Assembly: GCA_013350335.1 (NCBI GenBank)
Contig: CM023539.1
Location: 15,686,302 to 15,750,301, forward strand
Length of the DNA stretch: 64,000 bases
Source: Chimonanthus salicifolius
Taxonomy: Eukaryota; Streptophyta; Magnoliopsida; Laurales; Calycanthaceae
Direction: 5' to 3'
Both the position numbers and the translations under genes were made by a program. Positions 37,196-49,128 of this stretch are shown piece by piece (position 1 is the stretch's first letter; every line of letters begins with the position of its first letter). The notes under the pieces are model-generated. The model did no database searches. It was not told the origin of the DNA and was given only the letters and a program-made list of their open reading frames with translations.

Positions 37196-38506
37196 AACTA
37201 TCTTCACCTTCTCATCACCCGTTATCAAATACTGCTGTAGTATCCTCATAGTTCATCACTTGTAAAGCAGTTTAATCTATTTAACTATTTCTATATACTG
37301 TAGATTCTATGATGCATAACTGATCCAATAATTCAGCTTTCCATTTCGTGACTTTTATATATATGATTATAAGCCCTAAAATAACTTCAAAATTCAACTG
37401 TCAATATATAGAAAGAGTCAATTTCAACTTATAAAACTAAGCCAATCTAAAGAAGTTAAACCCAAAATTGACTCCATTGAAGCCTTCTTAATTCCCCCAT
37501 ATTGTAAGTAATGAAAACATTAGTAATTAATATGACGTTGATAGCGAAGCTGCTTCTTTTGATCCAAACAGCTATGTGATGATCTTAATAGGCCCATAAT
37601 CCAGATTACTTATGCATTTGATGGGTCACATTGATCGATCAAAAGCTCTATCATGGTCTACCTTCCATTATTGATGTACTTAATCAGTGTAGGATGGGCT
37701 TATCCTGGACTTGAGGATGATTGAGACACCTCTTGAAATCATTAACATTACCTTAATGCACCATAGCATGTTCTTTCATGATGTCCTGTGTGCGGTTCTT
37801 ATTGGGCTATGGTATTTTGGTCTATAGATGCTTGGAAGTAAATCAAGAACTTTAGCTTGGGATCGACAGGTATCCAGATACCATTACACAGCAAGGTCTA
37901 AATTGATGATGAGCCATATTCTTAAGAGGATCATCAAGCCAAAATTTAATTTTTAAATTTTAAAATTGTTTTAAAGCCAAATTTATTGTTAGTATTACAA
38001 TGTTTTAGTGATAAATGACGCTTGATCTAAATCCAGTGATTGGGAAGATCCAGAAATTCAATGATTGAGGGGCCTCAGTAAACTTTCGCACCATTAGTCG
38101 GTCAACTAAGTTTGAGAAAGCTTGAAGTTGGACTGCACTTGGCCCGAAAAACTGGCTCAACTTGTTCAAAATAAGTATCCAAGCGACCCAAACATGGTGG
38201 CACCCTTGGTAGGTCTAGATGATTCAAATTTGGGAAGAAAAAAGAAGCTAAGGTTACAACATACCTTTGTTATTGTTCGAAGGTCCAATTTCAAGTGAGA
38301 TTGGATAACACCATAGAGTATTGCGTCTTGACCACTTTCTTCCTTTAGCTTCTTTGCTCTTGCATCCCTACTATCAATTCAGCTTCTCTCTCAACTCGTC
38401 TTTGCTCCTGTCTCTCAGCTCGATCTCTGCTGTCTTTTGTCTCTGTATCTCTAACTCAATTTCTTCTACCGGAAGAGAGAGAAGAAGACGGTCGAATCAG
38501 ATCTGC
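37196..38506. other. CYP72A 3' UTR and downstream flank
   Basis: The first few hundred bases after the stop are presumably 3' UTR, but no strong AATAAA is seen close by. The rest is intergenic without a recognised feature. Confidence 0.45.
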
Positions 38507-38676
38507 AATCGCCTCCTCACCCTCCTGCAATCGCCTCCTCACCCTCCTCTCATTTCTATCCCGTCTGGTTCAAAATAGATGCCTTCCTTGAACAGGCCTT
38601 CAACCCGGAGTCTTACATTTCAAATCTCCGTTCCTTCGTCCCTCTCAACATAGAAAGCCTTGGCCGGAGATGGTGA
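38507..38676 (+). pseudogene. Possible exon fragment resembling COG2 N-terminus
   Basis: A 39-codon stretch at 38557-38673 reads YPVWFKIDAF, then FNPESYISNLRSFVPL, then a TGA stop. The pattern WF...F.ES YI..LR.FVP resembles, from memory, the N-terminal region of plant COG2, a Golgi tethering complex subunit. It is preceded by two tandem copies of a 22-base unit (about 38507-38550, caatcgcctcctcaccctcct) and is cut off soon after. If real, it is a captured or duplicated exon next to the foldback at 38786. The match is short and unverified. Confidence 0.35.
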
Positions 38677-38785
38677 CGACGTCATCATCATCATCTGGCG
38701 AATGTGGAGGGCCTCCTGCAACTTCGGGCTGACACCTATGGGAAATCACTTTTCCCTTTCCGGCAAATCCAACGATAAGGCCAGC

Positions 38786-39780
38786 CATACAAACACCCGG
38801 TTTTCTTTTACTACACACCCATCTTCAAATTTTTGGATGAAATTACCCTTTTTCCTTTCCACTTAATTCTTCCGCATCCTCCGAACGAAACTGAGGAACG
38901 AAGAATTCGTTCGGATGTGGTATCGACCGAACATGCAGAAGAGAGGGAAAAAAATCAGTGGGCCCACCGGTGACCGAAACCCAAGGTCTTCCTTAGCCGT
39001 AGATAGGTGGGCCAGGAGCGACTATGGTGGTGTCGATCCTAGGTGGAGAAGTGAAGGATTCATTCGGATCTAAGAAAAAAACCCACAACACTGGATTTCA
39101 GTCACCCGAAGCAGCAACGGAAGAAACTGACTAGAGAGGGTCCCACGCGAGTCCGATCAGAGATCTGATGGTACAGATGGATAGACCATAAAAAAACGGA
39201 AGGGCGATGGTGGGGTCCCGCCGGCAAAAACTTTCCCAATCACCTGACGTAAGGCCGAGAAGAAGATTTGGCGGCAACAAATCTGTATTTTTCTACTGCC
39301 GCCAAATCTTTTTCTCGACCTTAGATCAGGTGATACAGAAAGTTTCTGCCGGCGGGACCCACCATACCCCTTCCATTTTTTTATGGTCTATCCATCTTTA
39401 CCATCAGATCTCTGATCGGACTCGCCTGGGACCCTCTCTAGTCAATTTCTTCCATTGCTGCTTCGGGTGACTGAAATCCAGTGTTGTGGGTTTTTTTCTT
39501 AGATCCGAATGAATCCTTCACTTCTCCACCTAGGATCGACACCACCATAGTCGCTCCTGGCCCACCTACCTATGGCTAAGGAAGACCTTGGGTTTCGGTC
39601 AACGGTGGGGCCCACCGATTTTTTTCCCCTCTCTTCTGCATGTTCGGTAGATCCCACATCCGAACGAAAAAATAGTTTCGTTCGGCTGATGCGAAAGAAC
39701 TAAGTAGAAGGGCAAAATGGTAATTTCATCCAAAATTTTGAAAGCGGGTGTGTAGGGAAAGAAAATCGGGTGTCTGTATG
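38786..39780. repeat. Foldback element, ~1 kb, arms of ~480 bases
   Basis: The left arm starts CATACAAACACCCGG and the right arm ends with its near-complement (cgggtgtctgtatg). Complementarity continues almost to the middle, where agatttggcggca (left) and tgccgccaaatct (right) flank a loop of about 20 bases near 39275-39294. By eye the arms agree over most positions, with a few indels. There is no coding domain and no obvious TSD (left aaggccagc, right actctaata). It could be a foldback transposon, a MITE-like MULE derivative or an inverted duplication. Any transcript across it would form a long hairpin. Confidence 0.8.
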
Positions 39781-40361
39781 ACTCTAATAATAATTATGAT
39801 GGAAGCAATGAACTAAAAAATAAATCAAGGTACCGCGAATCAGCAACTCCAGGTGTACGACGCCATGGATATCTCGGCGCCCTTGGATCTGTAGTCAAGG
39901 CTGGGGTTGGTCTAGATCGCATGACTGTTAGTTGCCCATTGTCTCTCTCTGCAATGTATGTCTAGATTCGGATGGTTTTCAACGCTCACCTTTACTACTG
40001 CCTAATGGCTATGAGGTGTGGAGCCTCATTATCTCTTAAGATTCATCCCATGTTCTCGCTAGTCTAGCTCGATGGTGAGCTAGTTTGGGGGTGATTTTTT
40101 GTAATTTTCTCCTATGTAATGTGAGGTATTTATAACCCTAATTTCATTAGCATTTATTATTGCACGAAAACAAAGAAGAGTATAGTGTGTTAAAAACGTT
40201 TTAACTATCTGTTCTTGATTATAGTGGATTTTTCTGCTACTTCATGATTTTTTCCTACAAGGGTTTTCACGTAAATCTGTGTCTTTTTCTTTCTTTTGTG
40301 ATTGCTTGTTTATTTCTGTTCCTAACAACTGGTATTAGAGCATTCATGTTTGAGTAGGAGA

Positions 40362-41838
40362 AATGGTAGAAGAAGGCAAGATAAAAATCAAGAAGTTCAA
40401 TATTATAAACTTCGAATTTTGGAAGATGCAGATAAAAGACTCTAAGCCAGAAGGATCTGTATCTTCCTTTAAGAGGAAAAAGAAACTTGTGAATATGGAG
40501 TGGGACGAGTGGAAGTTGCTTGAAAGGAAAGCCTTGTGAACGATTCGACTTTCAGTTGTTCCATCTGTAGCGTTTAATATCTCTAAGAAAAAAATGACAG
40601 TAGATCTGATAAAAGCTTTAGGGAGAATGTATGAAAAAACGTCAGCAACAAATAAGGTTTCTTGATGAAGAAGTTATTTAGTATGAGGATGAATGATGGT
40701 GGTAATGTGGTTGAGCATCTTAACTATTTTAATACAGTCATTAGTCAATTGGAATCCATGGGTTTCAACTTCGAAGATGAAATCAATTCTATTCTGATTT
40801 TATCTACTTTTCCGGAAAGTTGGATAGTCTTGTGATGGTTGTGAGTAACTCTTTGGGTACAAGTGACTTGAAATTAGACGATGTAATGGGAGTTATTCTA
40901 AGTAAAAAATCTCGCAAGAAATCTATGGGGTCTTTAGCTGAAACTTCAGGGAATGCTCTAAACGTGAAAGACAGAGGTAGAAAAAGAGCATGGGAGAATA
41001 AAAACAATAGACGATCAAGACCAAGAAAGGGCAATTCCAAAACTCCCCAAGATAAAGGATAAAAGTGTTGCCATTGAGGTAAGAAGGTTCATTACAAGAA
41101 GGATTGTAGAGAACGATGAAGAAATCATAAAATAGAAACCAGTAAAGTGTTAATATTTCTGATGAATTTTGTTGTGATGATGATGCTCTCATTTTTTCTT
41201 GTGATATTCGTAATGAATCATGGGTGATTTATTTTGGTGCTTCATATCATACTACTTCGAATAAAGATAATCTTTCTTATTTTGCAGGAAAAATTTGGCA
41301 AGGTCTACCTTGATGATGATGGGGCCCGTGACATTATTGGAAAGGATGATGTTCAAGTTAATCTATCAAACAGGAAGTGTTAAATCTGAAGAGTGTGAGG
41401 CATGTACTAGACTTGCTAGGAATCTAATTCTAGTAAGCCAGTTATCAGATTTCGGATTTAAGGCGACATTTGAAAGTGACTTGTGGAAGATCACAAAAGA
41501 GGCTTTGGTGGTTGCTTGTGGTTATAAGCATGGAACTTTGTACATGACTGCATGAACCAATAGTACCATTGGAGTGGCATCATCTGGACTTGATACAAAA
41601 ACATGACATTGTAGACATGGACACGAGTGAAAAAGGATTGATGGTCATGTGGACAAAATGCAAGATGGAAGGGTTGGAATCAGTTAATTTGGCCTTCTAT
41701 GAAGATTGTGTTTTCGAAAAACTAAAAAATGTCAGCTTCTCAAAAGCTGGAAGGACCCGAAAAACAAAAAAGTTGGAATTGGTTCACACAGATCTATGGG
41801 AACCAGCAAAGGTGCCTTCTCTCGATGGCTCACTTTAT
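40362..41838 (+). pseudogene. gag-pol: Old Copia gag/protease/pre-integrase remnant
   Basis: A gag-like frame begins at the ATG at 40362 (KIKKFNIINFEFWKMQI) and is broken repeatedly from about 40537. A decayed CCHC knuckle (C-H-stop-GKKVHYKKDC, about 41071-41107) and a protease-site region (IYFGASYHTT, where the family has D-S/T-G) follow. The pre-integrase domain and the start of the integrase core (LVHTDLWEPAKVPSLDGSLYF) end at the SINE insertion. Confidence 0.7.
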
Positions 41839-41854
41839 TTTATCATTTTTATTT

Positions 41855-42065
41855 TTTTAAGGACCAACGTATCCAGGCGTCTCACTATATTGGAACATGG
41901 GATATTTTTAACCTGACTAATCTTTGGGACATGTGCAGTCCTCATAATACCACACACACTAGGTCCGCAACTACAGAGAGTAGCCTGTTGGGGTTGAGCG
42001 TGAATCGAACTCAAGACACCACTTTATGAGGACGATTTTTTTACTATCAGGCCAACCCCATGGGG
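41855..42065 (-). mobile_element. SINE with ~20-base target-site duplication
   Basis: On the minus strand it begins near ggggttggcctgatagt (A-box-like). It has a B-box-like gagttcgattcacgct about 50 bases on and ends in an A-rich tail (ccttaaaaaaataaaaatg). Flanking direct repeats, tttattttatcatttttatt (41834-41853) and tttattttgtcacttttatt (42066-42085), differ at two positions. It interrupts the old Copia integrase. Confidence 0.7.
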
Positions 42066-42469
42066 TTTATTTTGTCACTTTTATTGCTGATGCTATGTGA
42101 TGGACACCATGTGTTTGTGGGTATATGTAAACGGGTGTGAGGCAATGGCAGGCTACCATGATATGTGTGTTGATATTTGGCTTGATTTGAACTCAGCCCA
42201 TAACTGAGTTTGTATTGGCAGTTGTATAACTGCCAATGTGCAGTTGAGTTTGTTTTTTAGTAATGTAAGAACTGTTTATATGATACAGTGAAGTAGAGAG
42301 AAAACCAGAGAACTGACTGCATATTGTAATCCTCCTCTTTTGGATTTGGTAATAAAGAATTCTTCCTTGTATTGCCCGTGGAAGTAGGCATTTAGCCGAA
42401 CCACGTAATTGTGTGTTCTTTATATGTGTGATTGATTTCTAGCATAGAAATCACGCTTATAGCACAACA

Positions 42470-43650
42470 ATTGGTATCAGAGCAATAGGTTCGGACTCGA
42501 TTGAAAAATTACAAATCAAATCACAGAAAGGGAATCACCTTAGGGAGTGCAGCACAAAGGGGTCTCAGATCTCTTGCAGGTGGCTGCTGAAATCAAGTGG
42601 AGACGGTGCAGTGGCAGATCTCTCTGCTATTTGACATCAGAGATTGGGTCTCTCTCGGTTTGGAAAAACAGTCCCATCGGCTAAGGGTTTTCCCCAAAGC
42701 ATCAGCGGCCAGACCTGTATCAGGTGGCCTGAGACTCTGATGGCCTAGTTGCCTGACACCTTCTTCGTTGTTGGCAAAGTAAGTGCAGATCAGCAGAGGT
42801 TGAAGCACCAGCAACCAGCAATTGGACTGCTAGGCGCAAGGAGACACAGCAGATCGCTCAGATCTCAGAGGGTTTTTTCCGCTGGCAGCAGGGGGTACAG
42901 CCAAATCTGGGTTTCATAGAAAACCAGAGCAGATCGGCAAAGGGGTTTCTTCTCTCGGAGGAAACAAAGCCATTCGTGGCAGCCAAACATCAGCCGCGAA
43001 CAGGGGTACTAGCAGGAAGGTTGGGCGCCGGAAATCTGGTTCGGTTCCATTCCCGTGCAGAGAAAAAGAGCACTCTTCTATTCCACTGGCAGCAATCTCT
43101 CTCGCGTTCAAGAGGTAGAAAACAGAGATTCTTCAGAGCTCTCTCAACCCAGTTGTGGGTAGAACCAGCTAGCAAGAGAAAGGGGCAGCCATCGCCCCAG
43201 CTTTCCTAGCAGATCTGAGAGGCGGCGTCGGCAGAGAACTCAGATAGTGAGCAGTTGACCCAAATCGGAGCAGCAGGCAAAATGGTTTCTCAGTTTTGAG
43301 AAGGAAATATAGTACCGAGAACTGCAAGAAGCAAAATTGAAAGGAGAGAACGAAAAAAAAAAAGGGGCTGCCAGTTTCTACAAATCGTCAGAATAAGAAG
43401 AATAAGGCAGCGATAGGCATTGCTGTCTTGCAAACTAAGAGACGTGAGTGCCAGCAGAAAGGTGAAGAGGGTTTTCTCGGTTTGAGAAAGGTCGGAAAAA
43501 AGCAATTTTAACGGTAGATCTTACAATCGTAGGCCCCAGAAGTGGCCGAGCATAGGCAGCCATCATCCCAGATAGAAATCGTACTTAGCTGATGAGAGAA
43601 GAGTCGCCCTTGAACCTTCGTCTTCTAAGTCTTCAACTGTATCAAGAACT
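42470..43650 (+). other. Copia untranslated leader
   Basis: This is the sequence between primer-binding site and gag start. Open frames on both strands are short and show no domain. It is G/A-rich with many gcagatc words. Confidence 0.6.
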
Positions 43651-44104
43651 ATGGTTTCGAATGCAAAATTCGAGGTGGAGAAGTTTGACGGAACAAACAA
43701 CTTCGGCATGTGGCAATGTGAAGTTATAGATGTCTTGTATCATCAAGAGTTGGATATTGCTCTACAGGATGAGAAACCAACAGATATGGAGCAAAATGAT
43801 TGGGTGAAGATCAATCGCCAAGTTTGTGGTACCATTCGGCTTTGTCTCGCCAAAGATCAGAAATATTTTGTTATGAAGGAGAATTAAGTTAAGAAGTTGT
43901 GGGAGATGTTGCAAGACAAGTATATGACCAAGAGTGTTGAGAATCGTCTCTATCTGAAGAAAAGGCTCTTCTGGTTCGACTACAAGGAAGGTACTTCTAT
44001 GACTGATCACTTAACAGCTTATAACAAAATTCTTGCTGATTTGCAAAATTTAGATGTTGAAATTTTGGATGAAGACAAAGCAATATTGTTATTGAATTCC
44101 TTGC
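43651..44104 (+). pseudogene. gag: Copia gag, 5' part, with nonsense codon and hAT insertion
   Basis: The ATG at 43651 opens a gag frame (FEVEKFDGTNNFGMWQCEV). A TAA at 43885-43887 interrupts an otherwise continuous frame that resumes with LWEMLQDKYMTKSVENRLYL and reaches ILLLNSLP at 44104, where the hAT element starts. In the family this protein builds the virus-like particle. The remaining gag continues after 45633. Confidence 0.85.
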
Positions 44105-45625
44105 CAGGGCCGTCCAGACCCTAAGGCGACTGAGGCGATCGCCTTAGGCCCCCTTTAAAAAATTGATTAACATTAGGCCTTCGAAAACGAAATCACTTGA
44201 ATTAGAGGCCCACTGGCAGGGCCCATGTGAAAAAGCCGCAAATTTTTTATACCTATACGGCTGGTTGGAAGGATTGCATTAGGAAGAAGGGAGGGTAGGC
44301 GAGATTGAAGGGAGAGAGTAGGGAAAAATTGAAGAGGGGTTTTGAGAGATTTGGGGAAGGAAAACGGATAAGAGATTTAGGGTTTTAGTTACCACAGGGA
44401 GCAGAAATAGGAAGGAGAGATTGGGGAAGTGAAGGAAGGAGAAGGAGAAGAAAAAGGAGAAGAAAAAGGAGAAAAATAAGAGAGAACACGGTAGTTCTCT
44501 CTCTTTCTTCCGTGCGTACGTGAGAGAAGAGTGGGCCCACCTGGCATATATAAAAATTTATTACTCACGGACATAGTCTTTGAAATGATTGAAACCCATG
44601 GCAAAATTTAATTATGTGATCCAAAATATAACATGCTCTGTTAAGATTCAAAATCAAATAATTAAATTTGAAATGACGATCGAATAATTAAACTTTTCTG
44701 TTTTTTGAAATATTGGTTTTTTATTTTCTATATCGGTCGATATTATAGCCAATATGCACAAGATATAAACTGAGGTATTGCCTGAGCCCACATTGATATT
44801 CAATTTTTTTTTTATAATCATCGATGTCTATTCATATCGATGATATCAATTAATGTATATTAAGTTTTATTATAAATTAATAATCCAAGCTATACCTTTC
44901 AATTGTGATAACTATAGACTATTGATTTTTAAAATTTTAAAATCAATGAATAATATAATTAGATGGAAGTAAAACATTATACATAACTACTTATATATCA
45001 TATGTAACTATGCAAATAATCTATTTGATAGCATGTCTCAACAAAGTAAACAAATTCACACTGTGCATTTCAACAGTGATGATGATTTCAATTTTCAAGA
45101 CACATTTTTTATAAGTTCCTTTATAGTATTTATGATGAGTTTTTTCATTTAAAATATATTATCTCATCTTTGCTAAATCGGAGTGTGTGTGGAGACCTAT
45201 CAAAAATTTGAATTTTTACTCATTAAATAGGCTTAAACAACCTTTTGACCGATAAAATCCATTTATTAATAAAAAAAAAAATTCATTTGAAGTTTTAAAA
45301 AGCATGACAATACCTGTAACAATTGTTTTTGTCGAAAGAAGTTTTTTCAAAATTAAAATTGATAAAATCTTACATATGATCAATAATAAGAAAGATTAAG
45401 TGAATTAGCCATATTATCAATTGGAAATTATATTTTAGCAAAAGTTGAATACAAAATGTTAATTAGTAATTTTACATCTCAATAAATTTTAAAAAAATTA
45501 GAAAAAAAAAATTTAGATAATTTTTTATTATATAATTAAATATTATTTATAATAATATCTTAAATATCAAGAAGGCCCATTTAAAATTTTTGTCTGAGGC
45601 CCCATCTCATGTTGAGACGGCCCTG
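44105..45625 (+). mobile_element. Non-autonomous hAT element, 1.5 kb, TSD TTCCTTGC
   Basis: The termini CAGGGCCGTC (44105) and GACGGCCCTG (45625) are perfect inverted repeats. The 8-base duplications TTCCTTGC at 44097-44104 and 45626-45633 are exact, the hAT signature. Inside, 45285-45420 (+) retains a decayed hAT dimerisation motif (VERSFFKIKI, then PYYQLE), so it is a deletion derivative of a transposase-bearing element. The rest is AT-rich with purine-rich repeats (44270-44490). It interrupts the Copia gag. Confidence 0.88.
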
Positions 45626-45633
45626 TTCCTTGC

Positions 45634-48600
45634 CTGACCATTATGATCACCTGACTAGGACCCTATTATATGGGAAAAATGAGGTTAAATTTGAACTTGT
45701 GGTGAATGCATTGATCAATAATGAGTATTGAAAAAAGGGCAAACATGCCCAAAGATACTCAAAGTCAGAGGCTTTGACAGTTAGAGGCAGGTCACAAACA
45801 AGAAATTTAGTAATCGGTCTCGTTCTAAGACGAGAAGAGCATCAACATCATCTAATAGAAGAAATCTTGCTATGGATGAGAGTGCCTTTTGTCGACATAA
45901 AGGGCATTGGAAAAATGATTGTCCGATATTGAAAAAACATGACAAGAAGAATCCAAAAGCAAATGTTGTACATGTTATAGATGATGATACTGAGTTAGCA
46001 CTGATTGGCTCATCATTGCCATACCATTCTGAGGAGTGGATTTTAGATTCGAATTGCACTTATCATATGTGTCCCAATAGGGACTGGTTTTTCAGTTTTG
46101 ACGAGTTGGATGGTGGATCAGTTTCTATGGGTAATGATAATACCTGTAAAACAAAAGGGATAGGTAAAATTCGTTTGAGATTGCATGATGGAGCAGTCAG
46201 AGTGTTGATAGATGTTCGATATGTACCAGATTTAAGAAAAAATCTCATCTCATTGGGTGCTTTAGAATCCAAAGGTTTGAAAATTACTTTGGAATGTGGA
46301 GTTCTAAAGGTTGTCATGGGTGCATTGGTAGTGATGAAGGGTACCCAACAGAACAATTTGTATTTCTTGAAAGGAAGTACTATTGTAGGTGGAGCAGCGA
46401 CAGTCACTGATAGTAAAGAGGATGTTGGTTCTGACACTACAAAATTATGGCATATGCGCTTGGGGAATGCGGGTGAGAAAGCTTTACAACGTTTAGTAAA
46501 GCAAGGACTGTTGAAAGGAGCTAAGACCTGCAAACTTGGATTTTGTGAACATTGTGTTCTGGGCAAGCAGACTAGAGTCAAGTTTGGCACAACTATTCAT
46601 CGCACTGAGGGGATACTAGATTATGTTCATACAGATGTATGGGGACATACCAGAGTTGCATCTTTGAGTGGTAGGCATTGGTTTGTTACTTTTGTTGATG
46701 ACTTCTCTAGACGAGTGTGGGTGTACCCCATGCAACACAAAAGTGAAGTCTTGGATGTGTTCCTGAAGTGGAAGAAGATGATTGAGACTCAGACTAGCAG
46801 AAAAATCAAAAGGCTTAGGTCAGACAATGGTGGTGAGTACAAGTAAGATCCATTCATGCAAATATGTCAGGCAGAGGGGATAGTGAGACATTTCACAGTC
46901 AGCGACACACCAAGCAGAATGGGGTGGCAGAACGAATGAACCGTACTTTATTGGAGAAGGTACGGTGTATGTTGTCCAATGTTGGATTGGACAAAGCATT
47001 TTGAGCTGAGGCAGTAATATATGCATCTCATCTCATCAATCGGTTGCCTACAGCTGCAAATGAGGGTAACACACCCATTGAGGTATGGTCTGGAACACTT
47101 GCTACAAATTATGATTCTTTGCATGTATTTGGTTATCCAGCATATTTTCATGTCAAAGAAAGTAAATTGGATCCTAAAGCCAAGAAAGCTATATTCTTAG
47201 GCTTTAGCAGTGGTGTGAAGGGGTATCAACTTTGGTACCCCGAATCGAAGAAATTGATTCTTAGCAGGGATGTTACATTTGATAAGTCTGTTATGTTCAC
47301 TCAGAACAAGCATAAAGGTGATCAGAAGGAGAACAAGACCAAGGGTGTTCCACAACAGGTAGAGTTTGAGGCTCCTGTGACTTCAGTGATACCTGTTCAG
47401 ATAAGTAATAGTCTCACAGATGATTCAATTGGTGAGGACACAGTTATAGATGATGCTCCAGTTCAGGAGTCTACACAGCAGGCAGACTCCATTGCAGTCA
47501 ATAGACAAAGAAGAGAGGTTAGAAACCTGCATGGTTCACAGACATGGTGGCATATGCACTTCCAGTTGTTGATGATGATATTCCAGTCTATTTATAGAGA
47601 AGCTATGAGAAACTCAGAAAGTGTAGAATGGAAAGATGCAATGAGTGAGGAGATGCAGTCTCTTCACAAGAATCAAACATGGGAGTTGGTACAACTTCCA
47701 AAGGGAAAGAAAGCAATTGGTTGCAAGTGGGTATACACCAAGAAAGAGGGTTCTCCAGGCGCATACAGTGTGAGATTCAAGGCTAGGATGGTAGCTAAAG
47801 GCTATGCACAACAAGAAGGGATAGACTACAATGAAATATTTTCTCCAGTTGTTAAGCACTCTTCTATTCGTATTTTACTAGCTTTAGTTGCACAATTTGA
47901 TCTTGAGTTAGCACAACTCGATGTCAAAACTGCTTTCTTGCATGGTGATTTGGATGAGGAGATATACATGTCTCAACCTGATGGCTTTAAGGTTGCTAAA
48001 AAAAAAAATTGGTTTGTAAACTGAGAAAGTCGTTGTATGGTTTGAAACAGTCTCCAAGGCAGTGGTACAAGCGATTTGATAGGTTTATGATAGGGCAGAA
48101 GTATACCAGAAGCCATTATGATCATTGTGTATATTTTCGCAAGCTACGTGATGGTTCCTTCATATATTTGCTTTTATATGTGGATGACATGCTCATTGCC
48201 TGTAAGAGCAAGTTAGAGATGGACAAATTGAAGACTCAGTTGAGAAATGAGTTTGAGATGAAGGATCTTGGGGAAGCTACGAAAATACTTGGTATGGAAA
48301 TTGAAAGAGACAGAGTGAAGAGGAACAGTGTGTTTGTCACAAAAGCGTTTTGGTATGGATAAAAATACAAAACCTGTAAGTATACCACTAGCCCATCACT
48401 TTAAGCTTAGTGCTTTGATGTCTCCCCGCACAGATAAGGAGCAGTGAGTACATAACTCGGGTTCCATATGCATGTGCAGTTGGTAGCTTGATGTACGCTA
48501 TGGTGTGTACTAGGCCCGACATTTCACAGGCTGTCAGTATAGTGAGCAGGTACATACATGATCCAGGAAAAATGCATTGGCAAGCAGTGAAATGGATTTT

Positions 48601-49128
48601 ACGGTACATTCTGGGTACTGTAGATGTTGGTTTGATGTTTGAGCAGGATGATCAGTTTGGTCGACATGTGGTTATGTGGATTCAGACTATGCTGGCGATT
48701 TGGATAAATGCCGGTCTACTTCAGGATATGTGTTTACACTTGTTAAAGGACCGGTGAGTTAGAGGTCGACGTTACAGTCTACAGTTGCTCTTTCTACTAC
48801 TGAGGCAGAGTACATGGCAGTGACCGAGGCCATTCGTGAGGCCATTTGGCTACATGGGTTGCTTGAGGACTTGGGTCTTATACAGAAGCACGTGGATATC
48901 TATTGTGATAGTCAGAGTGCTATTCACTTGGCAAAAAACCAGGTTCATCATGCACGAACAAAGTACATTGATGTCCGTTTCCATTTTGTTCGAGAGGTTG
49001 TAAATGAAGATGTTATTATCCTTCAGAAGATTGGGACTGCAGATAATCCTGCAGATATGCTGATCAAGGTGGTAACTGGGATCAAGTTCAAGCACTGTTT
49101 GGACTTGATCAACATCCTGCATATTTGA
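45634..49128 (+). pseudogene. gag-pol: Copia gag 3' end and pol
   Basis: In order: the end of gag; a zinc knuckle lacking its first cysteine (FCRHKGHWKNDC, 45890-45925); protease with DSN where the family has DSG (EEWILDSNCTYHMC, about 46033-46074); pre-integrase (LWHMRLGN); and integrase with HTDVWGH, FVDDFSRRVWVYP and RLRSDNGGEYK up to a stop at 46843. A frame break covers 46850-47040. Then come the integrase C-terminus and reverse transcriptase (KARMVAKGYAQQEGIDYNEIF), a shift in the A-run at 47999-48008, then LLLYVDDMLIACKS (about 48169-48210). RNase H is in two pieces (48488-48757, 48814-49128). The DSN change, stops and shifts make it inactive. Close to the Tork-type branch by general look. 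Confidence 0.88.

Noticed and set aside
44097..45633. Possibility that 44105-45625 is a TRIM or LARD
   Set aside because: The 8-base duplication, CAGGGCC...GGCCCTG ends and a decayed dimerisation motif are hAT features. There is no primer-binding site or polypurine tract.
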